From an uncultured Collinsella sp. (GTDB lineage: Bacteria; Actinomycetota; Coriobacteriia; Coriobacteriales; Coriobacteriaceae), in the NCBI GenBank assembly GCA_902491765.1, contig CABUIY010000007.1, positions 27,508 through 91,507 on the forward strand: a stretch of 64,000 bases of DNA. Direction: 5' to 3'. The notes beneath the pieces were generated by a model that saw only the letters and a program-made list of their open reading frames with translations, did not search any database and was not told the origin of the DNA. This document shows, one piece after another, positions 1 through 7,999 of this stretch (position 1 is its first letter; every line of letters starts with the position of its first letter). The translations under genes and the position numbers were made by a program.

Positions 1-182
1 ACGTCTTCGCCACATTCGCCGCAGAGTGCCATGAGCCCTATAACGTCGCGGCCATCGGTGTAGCGGTCACCAATCGAAACCGACACGTCACTACGGTGCT
101 TGGCAATGATGTCATAGAGCAGCGCAACCGGGCGGGCATGTAATCCCAACGGATCTTTAATCGTCTTTGTAAACTCGACCAT
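1..182 (-). CDS. HPr-family phosphocarrier protein, 5' end only (runs off the left edge)
   Basis: The first 60 codons are visible and read MVEFTKTIKDPLGLHARPVA and onward, which is the HPr fold start with the phosphorylatable histidine in GLHARP at residue 15. HPr passes phosphate from PEP via enzyme I to PTS sugar permeases in the cytosol. Aligned on His15, the regulatory position 46 that is Ser in Gram-positive HPr is Asp here (local sequence GRDVIGLMAL). The protein may therefore be an HPr paralogue that HPr kinase cannot control, or one that mimics the Ser-phosphorylated state. The start is supported by GGAGGGG just upstream of the ATG. A TACAAT -10-like hexamer lies at 238-243 on the minus strand. 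Confidence 0.88.
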   Translation of the reverse strand, partial: MVEFTKTIKDPLGLHARPVALLYDIIAKHRSDVSVSIGDRYTDGRDVIGLMALCGECGED

Positions 183-270
183 GTCCCCTCCCACGACATC
201 GCACATTCGGCCGGCCAAACCCAGCCACGTGGTAGTTATTGTAGCGTTAGATGCTTGTTGAGGGCGGGAC

Positions 271-318
271 GGAAATCGCATCCCATTTCGAGCGTCAATG
301 ATGGGACACAGTTTCCGC
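271..318. repeat. 48-bp palindromic repeat, copy A
   Basis: A 48-bp imperfect inverted repeat that begins GGAAATCGCATCCCATT and ends in TTTCCGC. It has the same length and the same ends as copies at 333-380 and 51749-51796. The conserved parts are the outer GGAAA/TTTCC pair and the inner CATCCCA/TGGGA pair. It lies between the HPr gene and aspS. Confidence 0.75.
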
Positions 319-332
319 TGAGCGACCCTGGC

Positions 333-380
333 GGAAAGTACATCCCATTCTGGACGCAAATTCCGGGACGCAGTTTCCGC
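333..380. repeat. 48-bp palindromic repeat, copy B
   Basis: Second copy of the 48-bp family, 14 bp after copy A and in the same orientation. It begins GGAAAGTACATCCCATT and ends GCAGTTTCCGC. Between 183 and 423 nothing else except the HPr promoter region is recognisable. Confidence 0.75.
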
Positions 381-423
381 GACGCCCAGTCAACCTATGC
401 CCTCGCAACGCCCGCGCATAAAA

Positions 424-454
424 AACGAGGGAAGGCACGCGTCCTTCCCTCGTT
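424..454 (-). terminator. Rho-independent terminator of aspS
   Basis: A 12-bp perfect stem (AACGAGGGAAGG paired with its complement, 7-nt loop) is followed on the minus strand by a run of T, starting 23 bp after the aspS stop codon. Confidence 0.85.
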
Positions 455-477
455 ACGGGCAATATGTAGCCGCTCGC

Positions 478-2265
478 CTACATCAGGCGCAGGCTGACGT
501 CCTTGAGCTGGGCACCGCTAACGGCACTCGGGGCGCCCGACATAAGGTCAGAGCCGCTGGCCGTCTTGGGGAACGCCATGACGTCACGGATGGAGTCGGA
601 GCCGGTGAGCAACATGCACACGCGGTCCAGACCCAGAGCGAAACCGCCCATCGGGGGCGCACCAAACTTGAGCGCCTCCATGAGGAAGCCAAACTGAGAC
701 TCGGCGCGCTCCTCGGTAAAGCCCAGGAGCTTGAGCATGGACATCTGCATCTCGGCGTTGTGGATACGCATACCACCGCCGCCGGCCTCAAAGCCGTCCA
801 TGACAAAGTCGTAGGTGCAAGAACCGGCCGCCAACGGGTCGGCCTCGATCTTGGCGATGTCGGTCTCGGTCGGCAGGGTGAAGGGCTGATGCTCGGCAGC
901 GTAGGCCTTGCGGTCCTCATCCCAGTGGAACAGCGGGAAGTTGACGACCCACAGGAAGTCGTGGCCCTCGCGCTTGATCTCGAGCGCATTGGCCATGTGG
1001 GAACGCATACCGCCCAGGATCTCGTCAGAGAGCAGGCGCGGGCCGGCGGCAAACATCACAAGGTCGCCGGGCTCGACATCCATGCGCTCGCGCAGAGCCG
1101 TCATCTCCTCGTCCGAGAAGAACTTGACGATGGGGCTGTTGATGGAGCCGTCCTCGCGGAAAGCGATCCATGCCAGGCCCTTGGCGCCAAACGTGGAAGC
1201 CACGCCGGCGAGCTTATCGATCTTGGCACGTGCCCAGGCACCGGCGCCCTTGGCGTTGATGGCCTTGACGACAGAGCCCTCCTCGTTTGCGGCAGTCGCA
1301 AAGACCTTGAACTTGGAGTTGGCGAAGATGTCGGTCAGGTCGACCAGGTGCATGCCGTAGCGGGTATCGGGCTTGTCGGAGCCATAGGTGTCCATGGCAT
1401 CCCAGTAGTTCATGCGACGCAGCGGCGTAGGCATCTCGACACCCATGCGACCGAAGGCATCGGCCAGGACCTCTTCGAGCGCGCTCATGACATCATTCTG
1501 GTCCACGAAGGACATCTCGATATCGACCTGGGTGAACTCGGGCTGACGGTCGGCACGCAGGTCCTCGTCGCGGAAGCACTTGGCAACCTGGTAGTAGCGC
1601 TCGACGCCACCGACCATAAGCAGCTGCTTCAGAAGCTGCGGGGACTGCGGCAGGGCGTAGAAGTTACCCGGCTGAATACGGCTGGGAACGATGAAGTCGC
1701 GAGCGCCCTCGGGCGTGGACTTAAACAGGGAGGGCGTCTCGACCTCCATGAACTCACGGTTGTGCAGCGCCTCGCGAATGGCAAAGGTAAAGTCGGAGCG
1801 CAGCTTGAGGTTGGCCATCATCTCGGGACGGCGGAGGTCCAGATAGCGATAGCGCAGGCGGGTGTCCTCGCTGGTCTCGATGCCGTCCTCGATCTGGAAC
1901 GGCGGGGTGACGGACGTGTTGAGCACCTCGGCGTGGTCGGTCAGGACCTCGATCTCGCCGGTCGCGAGCTTGGTGTTGGTGGTCTCCTCGCCACGAGCGC
2001 GCACGACGCCGTGAATCTTGATGGGCCACTCGGGACGCATGGTCTCGGCGATCTTAAAGGCATCGCCGTCGGAGTGCTCGGGGTCGAAGGTGAGCTGCGT
2101 GATGCCCTCGCGGTCGCGAAGGTCGCAGAAAATAAGGCCGCCGTGGTCGCGGCGACGGCTCACCCAACCGGTGAGGGTGACCTCTTCGCCCACGTTCTCG
2201 AAGCGAAGCTCGCCGCAGGTACGGGTGTGCATGGAATGCTCATCGATGGGACGGGTCTGGCTCAT
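478..2265 (-). CDS. aspS: Aspartate--tRNA ligase
   Basis: Class II aminoacyl-tRNA synthetase that charges tRNA-Asp. The 595-residue length is usual for bacterial AspRS. The N-terminal OB-fold anticodon-binding domain (about 15-110, TLTGWVSRRRDHGGLIFCDL) is followed by the class II core. Motif 2 is FRDEDLRADRQPEFTQ, the bacterial GAD insertion covers roughly 290-410, and motif 3 is GFALGLDRVCMLL near the C-terminus. AGGAGG lies 9 nt upstream of the chosen ATG; the internal Met at residue 12 is a weaker alternative. The gene stands alone, and the terminator at 424-454 follows it. Confidence 0.97.
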   Translation of the reverse strand: MSQTRPIDEHSMHTRTCGELRFENVGEEVTLTGWVSRRRDHGGLIFCDLRDREGITQLTFDPEHSDGDAFKIAETMRPEWPIKIHGVVRARGEETTNTKLATGEIEVLTDHAEVLNTSVTPPFQIEDGIETSEDTRLRYRYLDLRRPEMMANLKLRSDFTFAIREALHNREFMEVETPSLFKSTPEGARDFIVPSRIQPGNFYALPQSPQLLKQLLMVGGVERYYQVAKCFRDEDLRADRQPEFTQVDIEMSFVDQNDVMSALEEVLADAFGRMGVEMPTPLRRMNYWDAMDTYGSDKPDTRYGMHLVDLTDIFANSKFKVFATAANEEGSVVKAINAKGAGAWARAKIDKLAGVASTFGAKGLAWIAFREDGSINSPIVKFFSDEEMTALRERMDVEPGDLVMFAAGPRLLSDEILGGMRSHMANALEIKREGHDFLWVVNFPLFHWDEDRKAYAAEHQPFTLPTETDIAKIEADPLAAGSCTYDFVMDGFEAGGGGMRIHNAEMQMSMLKLLGFTEERAESQFGFLMEALKFGAPPMGGFALGLDRVCMLLTGSDSIRDVMAFPKTASGSDLMSGAPSAVSGAQLKDVSLRLM

Positions 2266-2521
2266 ACCAGTGATCCTCCTTTATGGATCTGTGCCGCCCC
2301 GTGTCGTTCCGGGCGGCGTCGTACAGATTTGCCCAGCCTGCGTAAACCGCGCAGCCGGACATGGCGTTCTATCTTATCGCACCCACGTCGATGTGCCGCG
2401 GAAAAGTAGCTCATGCCCAAAGACTTGACGGAGACGAAACAATTGATGCGCCGTGGCCGTCGCCAAGGCGCGCCGCGTGCGACAATGTGCCCCAATACAA
2501 CTGCACTCGGAAAGGCCCGCC

Positions 2522-3157
2522 ATGACTGCACGCCTCATCGTTATGGATATCGACTCTACGCTCATCAACCAGGAGGTCATCGACCTGTTGGGCGAGGAGG
2601 CCGGCGTGGGCAAGCAGGTAGCGCAGATCACCGAGCGCGCCATGCGCGGCGAGCTTGACTTTAAGCAGGCGCTCGAGGAGCGCGTGGGGCTGCTTGCCGG
2701 CCTGGACGAGAGCGTGTTCGAGCGCACCTTTGCGCGCGTGACGTTTACCCCCGGCGCGCTGGAGCTTGTGCGCTCGGCGCACAGCAAGGGCTGGAAGGTC
2801 GGCGTGGTAAGCGGCGGCTTCCACGAGGTCGCCGATAAGATCGTGGCCGCTGCGGGCATCGATTTTTGTCTAGCGAACCGCCTGGAGGTCGTAGACGGCA
2901 AGCTCACCGGTAAGTTGGCTGCCGACATCGTGACCAAGGAATCCAAGCTCATCCAGCTGCTGGATTGGGCAGTTGAGTGCGGCGTCGATATGGCCCACAC
3001 CGTCGCGATCGGCGACGGCGCCAACGACATCCCCATGATTCAGGCCGCGGGCACGGGCATCGCGTTTTGCGCCAAGCCCAAGACGCGCGAGGCCGCCCCG
3101 TTTGCCATCGACGAGCGCAATCTGATGCTCGCCATGGACATCATCCTGCGCGACTAG
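2522..3157 (+). CDS. serB: Phosphoserine phosphatase (HAD superfamily)
   Basis: A 211-residue HAD phosphatase that catalyses the last step of serine synthesis, O-phosphoserine to serine. The nucleophile motif DIDSTL is at residues 9-14, motif II is SGG in VVSGGFHEVADK, and the metal-binding GDGANDIPMI motif is near residue 160. It lacks the N-terminal ACT domain of the E. coli enzyme and corresponds to the short SerB type. The frame is open back to 2453, but the ATG at 2522 fits SerB starts and places the DxD motif normally. The gene is monocistronic and is divergent from aspS. Confidence 0.93.
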   Translation: MTARLIVMDIDSTLINQEVIDLLGEEAGVGKQVAQITERAMRGELDFKQALEERVGLLAGLDESVFERTFARVTFTPGALELVRSAHSKGWKVGVVSGGFHEVADKIVAAAGIDFCLANRLEVVDGKLTGKLAADIVTKESKLIQLLDWAVECGVDMAHTVAIGDGANDIPMIQAAGTGIAFCAKPKTREAAPFAIDERNLMLAMDIILRD

Positions 3158-3195
3158 TCAATCCGTCTAACAACAGAATCAATTCCTCTATGTCT

Positions 3196-3250
3196 AGTTT
3201 CCGAACGATTTTGTTCTAATGTTCGGAAACTACCCTTCTCGTGCTAGACT
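3196..3250 (+). promoter_or_regulatory. Candidate operator and promoter of larB-larC-tetR
   Basis: A perfect 11-bp inverted repeat AGTTTCCGAAC/GTTCGGAAACT occupies 3196-3206 and 3221-3231. A -10 hexamer TAGACT lies at 3245-3250, and with 17-bp spacing the -35 (TTCGGA, 3222-3227) falls inside the right half-site. larB starts 23 nt further on. The TetR gene at the end of the same transcript is the obvious candidate ligand, by inference. Confidence 0.6.
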
Positions 3251-3273
3251 TTGCACCGTCGAAGGGAACATAT

Positions 3274-4056
3274 ATGGATAAGCGAGATCTTGAGCAATTG
3301 CTGAGCGATGTTGCCGACGGAACAGTCATCCCGGCAGTCGCCCTCACGCGCATCCAGACGGCGCCAACCGCCAATCTGGGTTTTGCGCAGCTCGATCTTT
3401 CACGCGGGGTGCGCCAGGGAGCCGGCGAGGTTGTCTACGGCGCCGGTAAAACCGCCGAGCAGATTGCCGCCATTATCAAAGCATTACTCAATGCCGGCCA
3501 GGTGCGCATCCTGGTCACGCGCCTGGACGCCGAAAAGGCAGCCCGCGCCTCGAAGCTCCTCGGCAACGGCATCGACCTGGGATATGTCCCAGACGCACAG
3601 CTCGCCCTCGTGGGCGGCAAGCCCTCCCCTACCGGCAACGGACGCATCGTTGTCGCCTGCGCCGGTACGAGCGACCTGCCCGTCGCCGAGGAAGCCGCGT
3701 TGACGGCCGAATTCTATGGCAACGAGGTCGACCGCCTCTACGACGTAGGTGTCGCAGGCCTGCACCGCCTGCTCGCGCATGCCGAGGAACTTGCCCAGGC
3801 GCAGGTGGTCATCGCCATCGCCGGCATGGAAGGCGCCCTGGCGAGCGTTATCGGCGGTCTGGTGAGCTGTCCGGTCATCGCCGTTCCCACCAGCGTGGGC
3901 TACGGCGCAAATTTTGGAGGCGTAGCCGCGCTGCTCGCCATGCTCAACTCCTGCGCCAGCGGCGTATCGGTCGTCAATATCGATAACGGCTTTGGTGCCG
4001 CCTACCAGGCAAGTCTTATCAATCATCTGAGCGCCGGCACATCCTGCGCCCGTTAA
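3274..4056 (+). CDS. larB: Pyridinium-3,5-biscarboxylic acid mononucleotide synthase LarB
   Basis: LarB carboxylates and hydrolyses nicotinic acid adenine dinucleotide to give P2CMN, the first step toward the nickel-pincer (NPN) cofactor of lactate racemase. The 260-residue protein has the LarB N-terminal part (LDLSRGVRQGAGEVVYGAGKT) and a PurE/AIRC-like C-terminal domain (AGTSDLPVAEEA, PVIAVPTSVGYGA). The ATG at 3274 has GAAGGGAA upstream; the frame is open further back but without a ribosome-binding site. larC follows after 10 nt, so the two genes are co-transcribed. Confidence 0.93.
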   Translation: MDKRDLEQLLSDVADGTVIPAVALTRIQTAPTANLGFAQLDLSRGVRQGAGEVVYGAGKTAEQIAAIIKALLNAGQVRILVTRLDAEKAARASKLLGNGIDLGYVPDAQLALVGGKPSPTGNGRIVVACAGTSDLPVAEEAALTAEFYGNEVDRLYDVGVAGLHRLLAHAEELAQAQVVIAIAGMEGALASVIGGLVSCPVIAVPTSVGYGANFGGVAALLAMLNSCASGVSVVNIDNGFGAAYQASLINHLSAGTSCAR

Positions 4057-4066
4057 GGAGCATTCC

Positions 4067-4990
4067 ATGTCCAACCATCAGCACACGCTTATCATCGACG
4101 GCACTTCGGGCATCAGCGGCGATATGACCGTCGCGGCCCTGCTCGACCTGGGCGCCAGCGAGGAGCACCTGCGCGAACAGCTCGCCACGCTGCCGGTCGA
4201 CGGCTTTTCGATCGCTGTAACGCGCGTAAACAAGCATGGCATCGACGCCTGCGATTTCGACGTCCAGCTTGCAGAGGGCCTCGAGAACCATGATCACGAT
4301 ATGGCCTGGCTCTACGGCAACGAAGCAGCTGTCGAGCATATGCATGAGCATGAGCATGAGCACCACCATCATGGCCATGGCGAGCACGAACACGAGCACA
4401 CACACGACCATGACCATGAGGCCCACGGCCATGGTCATGAGGGTCACCATCACGCCCACCACCATCACCACCGTTCTTTGGCGGACGTCACCGCCATCAT
4501 CGACGGCTCACAGCTAAGCGATGGCGCCAAGCGTCGTGCGCTCGCCATCTTTACCGCACTTGCCGCCGCCGAGGCCAAGGCCCACGGCAAAACGCCCGAA
4601 ACCGTCATGTTCCACGAGGTGGGCGCCGTCGACTCCATCGTCGACGCCTGCTCTGTCGCCATCTGCCTCGATGACCTGGGTATTGAGGACATCGTTGTCG
4701 AGTCGCTTTCCGAGGGCCACGGCACCATCCGCTGCGCCCACGGCCTCATGCCCATTCCCGTCCCCGCCGTTGTCAACCTATGCCAGGCGGGCAATATCGC
4801 CCTCACGCCCGTACCGGTCGCCGGCGAGCTCGTGACGCCCACGGGCGCCGCCATCGTCGCCGCGCTGCGCACGTCCGAGCACCTGCCGGCACGCTACCGC
4901 ATCGAAGCCGTCGGCTACGGCGCCGGCAAGCGTCCCTACGAGGGTTGCTCCGGCACGCTCCGTTGCCTGCTTGTTCAAGTGGATGCATAA
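4067..4990 (+). CDS. larC: LarC nickel-insertion protein, LarC1 part only
   Basis: LarC inserts nickel into the pyridinium bisthiocarboxylate precursor of the NPN cofactor. The protein starts with the LarC signature TLIIDGTSGISGDMTVAALL. A very His-rich stretch at about residues 75-138, with HEHEHHHHGHGEHEHEHTHD in its middle, is probably the nickel-handling loop. The sequence ends at residue 307 with SGTLRCLLVQVDA. Known LarC proteins are a fusion of LarC1 and a C-terminal CTP-binding LarC2 domain (in Lactiplantibacillus joined by a ribosomal frameshift). Here the LarC2 part is absent, and the TetR gene starts 2 nt after the stop. GGAG precedes the ATG. Confidence 0.9.
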   Translation: MSNHQHTLIIDGTSGISGDMTVAALLDLGASEEHLREQLATLPVDGFSIAVTRVNKHGIDACDFDVQLAEGLENHDHDMAWLYGNEAAVEHMHEHEHEHHHHGHGEHEHEHTHDHDHEAHGHGHEGHHHAHHHHHRSLADVTAIIDGSQLSDGAKRRALAIFTALAAAEAKAHGKTPETVMFHEVGAVDSIVDACSVAICLDDLGIEDIVVESLSEGHGTIRCAHGLMPIPVPAVVNLCQAGNIALTPVPVAGELVTPTGAAIVAALRTSEHLPARYRIEAVGYGAGKRPYEGCSGTLRCLLVQVDA

Positions 4991-4992
4991 CC

Positions 4993-5532
4993 ATGGATGC
5001 CCGCAAAGAAAAAAGCCGCGCCGCTATTGTCACGGCGTTTTCCGAGCTCCTTCGCGAGGAGGACTACGGCAAGATCACTGTCGGCGACATCATCGCTCGC
5101 GCCCACGTAGGCCGCGCGACATTCTACGGCCTCTTTAAGAGCAAAGACGACCTACTGTCCGAGCTCGTGAGCGACATCTGCACCCACGCCCTCGACGACG
5201 ATGGTACGCCGCTCGACGACCCACTCGTGCAAGTCGAGCATATCCTCAACAACCTCTGGGAGCGCCGTCAGGGCGTACGAGCCCTCGTAGCCGGTGCCGG
5301 CTCACGCGTCTTCGCCGACTGTCTCCGCAAGACCATCATGTCGCGCGCAGCCGAAATCGTCCCCGCCGACCCCGCAGGCCCCGCCGGCACCATGGACCGC
5401 AGCTTCTTACTACACCACATAGCCTCAAGCTTCGTAGGAATGGTCCAATGGTGGGCCTGGCATAACTTCCAAGCAGACAAAGCCGACGTAGCCAAAGACT
5501 ACCTCTCAGCCATAAAACCCCTCTTCAACTAA
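4993..5532 (+). CDS. TetR/AcrR-family transcriptional regulator
   Basis: A 179-residue protein with an N-terminal TetR helix-turn-helix (residues 1-50: RAAIVTAFSELLREEDYGKI then TVGDIIARAHVGRATFYGLF) and a helical ligand-binding and dimerisation domain ending in WWAWHNFQADKADVAKDY. The ATG is 2 nt after the larC stop, so it is translated with larBC. The coupling suggests that it controls the lar genes, with the perfect palindrome upstream of larB as a likely site. The ligand is unknown. Confidence 0.87.
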   Translation: MDARKEKSRAAIVTAFSELLREEDYGKITVGDIIARAHVGRATFYGLFKSKDDLLSELVSDICTHALDDDGTPLDDPLVQVEHILNNLWERRQGVRALVAGAGSRVFADCLRKTIMSRAAEIVPADPAGPAGTMDRSFLLHHIASSFVGMVQWWAWHNFQADKADVAKDYLSAIKPLFN

Positions 5533-5672
5533 ACGCCCCATCCCATCCCAAGGCGTCGCCCCTTCCCAAAGTACCGCTTGCATTTCAAAGCACCCAACAG
5601 CCAAGCGCCCACCACATCCAAATTCAGATATATATGTTGGGTTGCTTGTTCGAACACAGCCAAGAATGCCCA

Positions 5673-5797
5673 GGGCTCGGTAGGGGTTAACTTTCCAACG
5701 CACTCCGCAGGACGCAAAAAGGCTCGCCGCACGAAGTGCGCAGCGAGCCTTTTTGCATGTCCGAGGACGCGTTGGAAAGTTAACCCCTACCGAGCCC
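5673..5797. repeat. 125-bp hairpin: conserved core within locus-specific 29-bp arms
   Basis: Outer arms 5673-5701 and 5769-5797 are a perfect 29-bp inverted repeat starting GGGCTCGGTAGGGG. Between them lies a core (5702-5768) with ACTCCGCAGGACGCAA at one end, TTGCATGTCCGAGGAC at the other, and its own perfect 14-bp stem. The same core recurs at 8753-8821 with entirely different arms. It sits between the convergent tetR and larD genes, so it could act as a bidirectional terminator. The rest of 5533-5821 holds nothing else recognisable. Confidence 0.85.
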
Positions 5798-5821
5798 GGA
5801 CCTTATAGAGCCGTCCTTTGA

Positions 5822-6553
5822 CTAGAACATGCCCAAGAAACCATGCACAAACAGCGCGGCCACAATAGCACCGACAAACGGAGCGATGCCAGGAACAAGC
5901 AGGCCGTACTTCCAGTTGTTGTCAGCCTTGTTCTTGATCGGCAGCACCTGATAGGCCATGCGAGGACCAAGGTCACGAGCCTGGTTCATGGCGAAGCCGG
6001 TGATACCGCCCATGCCCATGCCAACAGCCCAAACGATCAGACCGACGCAGATGGCGAGCATCAGGACGTTCTCGCCAGCACGGTTAGCAGCAGCAAGGAT
6101 GGCGCTGATGAACACAAAAGTGCAGATAGCCTCGCAGAAGAAGTTGCGGGCATAGTTCGTACCCTCGGTGGTGGGGTTGGTCGAGAAGATATTGCGCTGG
6201 GCAATGGGATCGACGACACCATCGGAAGCCTTGAACTCATCGGCATACATAAGCCACGCGATCACGGCACCCGCAAAGCCGCCGAGCATATCGGCAATCA
6301 TGAAGGGGATGCAGCTGCTCCACGGCACCAGGCCGACGATGCACTGGGCAAGCACCATGGCGGGGTTCATGCACACGGCGCCGCCAAAGATAAACAGAGC
6401 AACCGAGATGCCAAAAGACCAAGTGGTGATGGCAAACATATGACCAGAGCCCTGATACTTGGTGCCCTTGAGCACGGTATCGCAGTGCACGCCCACGCCA
6501 AAGATGATCATGAGGGCCGTTGCGCCGAATTCGCAGAGGAGTTTGGTAAGCAT
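5822..6553 (-). CDS. larD: MIP-family channel, probable lactic acid channel LarD
   Basis: A 243-residue aquaglyceroporin-type channel with six predicted membrane helices. In lar operons this family member (LarD) passes lactic acid across the membrane. The first pore motif is the canonical NPA (VCMNPAMVLAQ). The second, normally NPAR, reads NQARDLGPR (TGFAMNQARDLGPR), so the proline is replaced by Gln while the pore arginine is kept. AAGG lies 4 nt before the ATG. It is 49 nt downstream of larA on the same strand, which supports the lactate assignment over glycerol. Confidence 0.87.
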   Translation of the reverse strand: MLTKLLCEFGATALMIIFGVGVHCDTVLKGTKYQGSGHMFAITTWSFGISVALFIFGGAVCMNPAMVLAQCIVGLVPWSSCIPFMIADMLGGFAGAVIAWLMYADEFKASDGVVDPIAQRNIFSTNPTTEGTNYARNFFCEAICTFVFISAILAAANRAGENVLMLAICVGLIVWAVGMGMGGITGFAMNQARDLGPRMAYQVLPIKNKADNNWKYGLLVPGIAPFVGAIVAALFVHGFLGMF

Positions 6554-6602
6554 AAAACCTTATCTTTCTTGTCGGTTATAAACGATTCGTTTAGGCCGCG
6601 TA

Positions 6603-7880
6603 CTAGTGCTGAGCGACGACAACGCCCAGGCCATCGGGAATGACGGCCACCTTGGCATCGGCACCCTTCATCTCAAAGGCGAGCTTGAGCGCCTCATCGA
6701 GGGTGTTAACCGGCGTCATGTGCATATCCTTGATCATCTGGTGATCGCACAGGTCGGTAACCATGATCACAGGGTGATGCGCCAGGATGCGGGCAAAGAT
6801 CTGGCTCGTCCACTGGTCGGGCAGGGTCTCGTCCTTAGGACGGTCGATGCAGGCGCGCTCAAACTCTGCCGGATCATTGTCGGCGATGTTGTGATAGAAG
6901 CCCTCGCCACCGTGACCGTCGGCACAACCGGCGACATCGATGATCACGCCGCCCTCGGGAAGTGTGGCCTCTGCAGAGCACATGCCCTTCACGGCCTGAT
7001 AGATGTTCTGGTCGAGCGGGTAGCCGCCGTTGGTGGTAATGGCAATCTCGCACTCGACGGGCTCAACGCCGGCAAGGCTCTTCACGAACTCGCAGCCAGC
7101 CTCGTGCGCCTTGTGAATGTCGCCGGCAAAGGAGCCGATGACCTCGTGCTTGCCGTTGAGCACCACGTTGAGCACAAAGGCAAGGTGAGCCATCTCGGCG
7201 GCGGCGAACATGTCCTCGCTCACATGGTTGTGGCACAGGTTGCCGGCACGCGAGTGGGAATCATTCACAAACTGACCGTTGTGGTTGTACATGATGGTCT
7301 TGTAGCTGGCGACGCCGGGCAGCACGGACTTGCGGCTGCCGGAGAAACCGGCAAAGAAGTGCGGCTCAATAAAGCCCTCGGCAAGCAACAGATCGCAATC
7401 GGCGGCAATCTTGTTGATGATGCACTCGCCACCAGAAGGCAGGGTGCCGATCTTTTTCATCATGCTGTCATCGGTCGCGACGTGCATAACGATTTCCTCG
7501 TTGGCAACGATCTCCTCGCCGTACTTGTTGACGAGCTCCTCGTGCGTCGACGGACGGTGCATGCCCGTAGCAACCAGAATACGCACGCGAGCCTCGGGCG
7601 CAGCAGAATGGATGTGATGCAGCAGAATAGGCATCGTCACACGCGAGGGAACGGGACGCGTATGATCGGAGCTAATGATGACAATATCCTTCTTGCCAGC
7701 ACAAAGCTCCTCGAGCGAAGGCGAGCCATAAGGGTTGGCAAGCGACTCCTCCACCAGCTCTTCCTGCGATTTTGTAGTCTTAAACTCGTTTTGATGACCT
7801 TCCATCACACCCGCAAAGTTCTTATCCTCGAGCTCCAGATGCAACGTCTTGTGGTCAAACGGCAGTTCACATTCAAACAA
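6603..7880 (-). CDS. larA: Nickel-dependent lactate racemase LarA
   Basis: A 425-residue enzyme that interconverts L- and D-lactate using the NPN cofactor. With the TTG start at 7880 the cofactor residues fall exactly at His108 (ATGMHRP), His174 and Lys184 (EPHFFAGFSGSRKSV) and His200 (IMYNH). These are the positions known from Lactiplantibacillus LarA, with Lys184 tethering the cofactor. AGGAAGAGG lies about 10 nt before the TTG, and no in-frame ATG fits. The frame stays open upstream to 8117, but that part is not LarA-like. larD follows on the same strand. No larE is in the window. Confidence 0.94.
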   Translation of the reverse strand: MFECELPFDHKTLHLELEDKNFAGVMEGHQNEFKTTKSQEELVEESLANPYGSPSLEELCAGKKDIVIISSDHTRPVPSRVTMPILLHHIHSAAPEARVRILVATGMHRPSTHEELVNKYGEEIVANEEIVMHVATDDSMMKKIGTLPSGGECIINKIAADCDLLLAEGFIEPHFFAGFSGSRKSVLPGVASYKTIMYNHNGQFVNDSHSRAGNLCHNHVSEDMFAAAEMAHLAFVLNVVLNGKHEVIGSFAGDIHKAHEAGCEFVKSLAGVEPVECEIAITTNGGYPLDQNIYQAVKGMCSAEATLPEGGVIIDVAGCADGHGGEGFYHNIADNDPAEFERACIDRPKDETLPDQWTSQIFARILAHHPVIMVTDLCDHQMIKDMHMTPVNTLDEALKLAFEMKGADAKVAVIPDGLGVVVAQH

Positions 7881-7999
7881 TGACGAGCGCCCTCTTCCTT
7901 TCAACTGACACACTAGATAAACCGTTGGAAGGATACGCCGCTCACCGAAAAACACCACCGTCCACCGACTCGTTAACACAACGTTCATATTTGACCCAC

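Noticed and set aside
255..497. An 80-codon plus-strand frame between the HPr gene and aspS
   Set aside because: It covers the two 48-bp palindromes and the aspS terminator and lacks a ribosome-binding site.
397..2409. A 670-codon open frame on plus opposite aspS, and similar long antisense frames opposite ppc, hisS, larA, metG and the YhgE genes
   Set aside because: High-GC codon bias opens antisense frames; their translations are low-complexity and have no domains, while the minus-strand proteins are clear families.
4780..4992. The reading frame of tetR extended upstream, or a frameshifted LarC2, at the end of larC
   Set aside because: The upstream part is arginine-rich shadow of larC; LarC2-like residues are not found in any frame.
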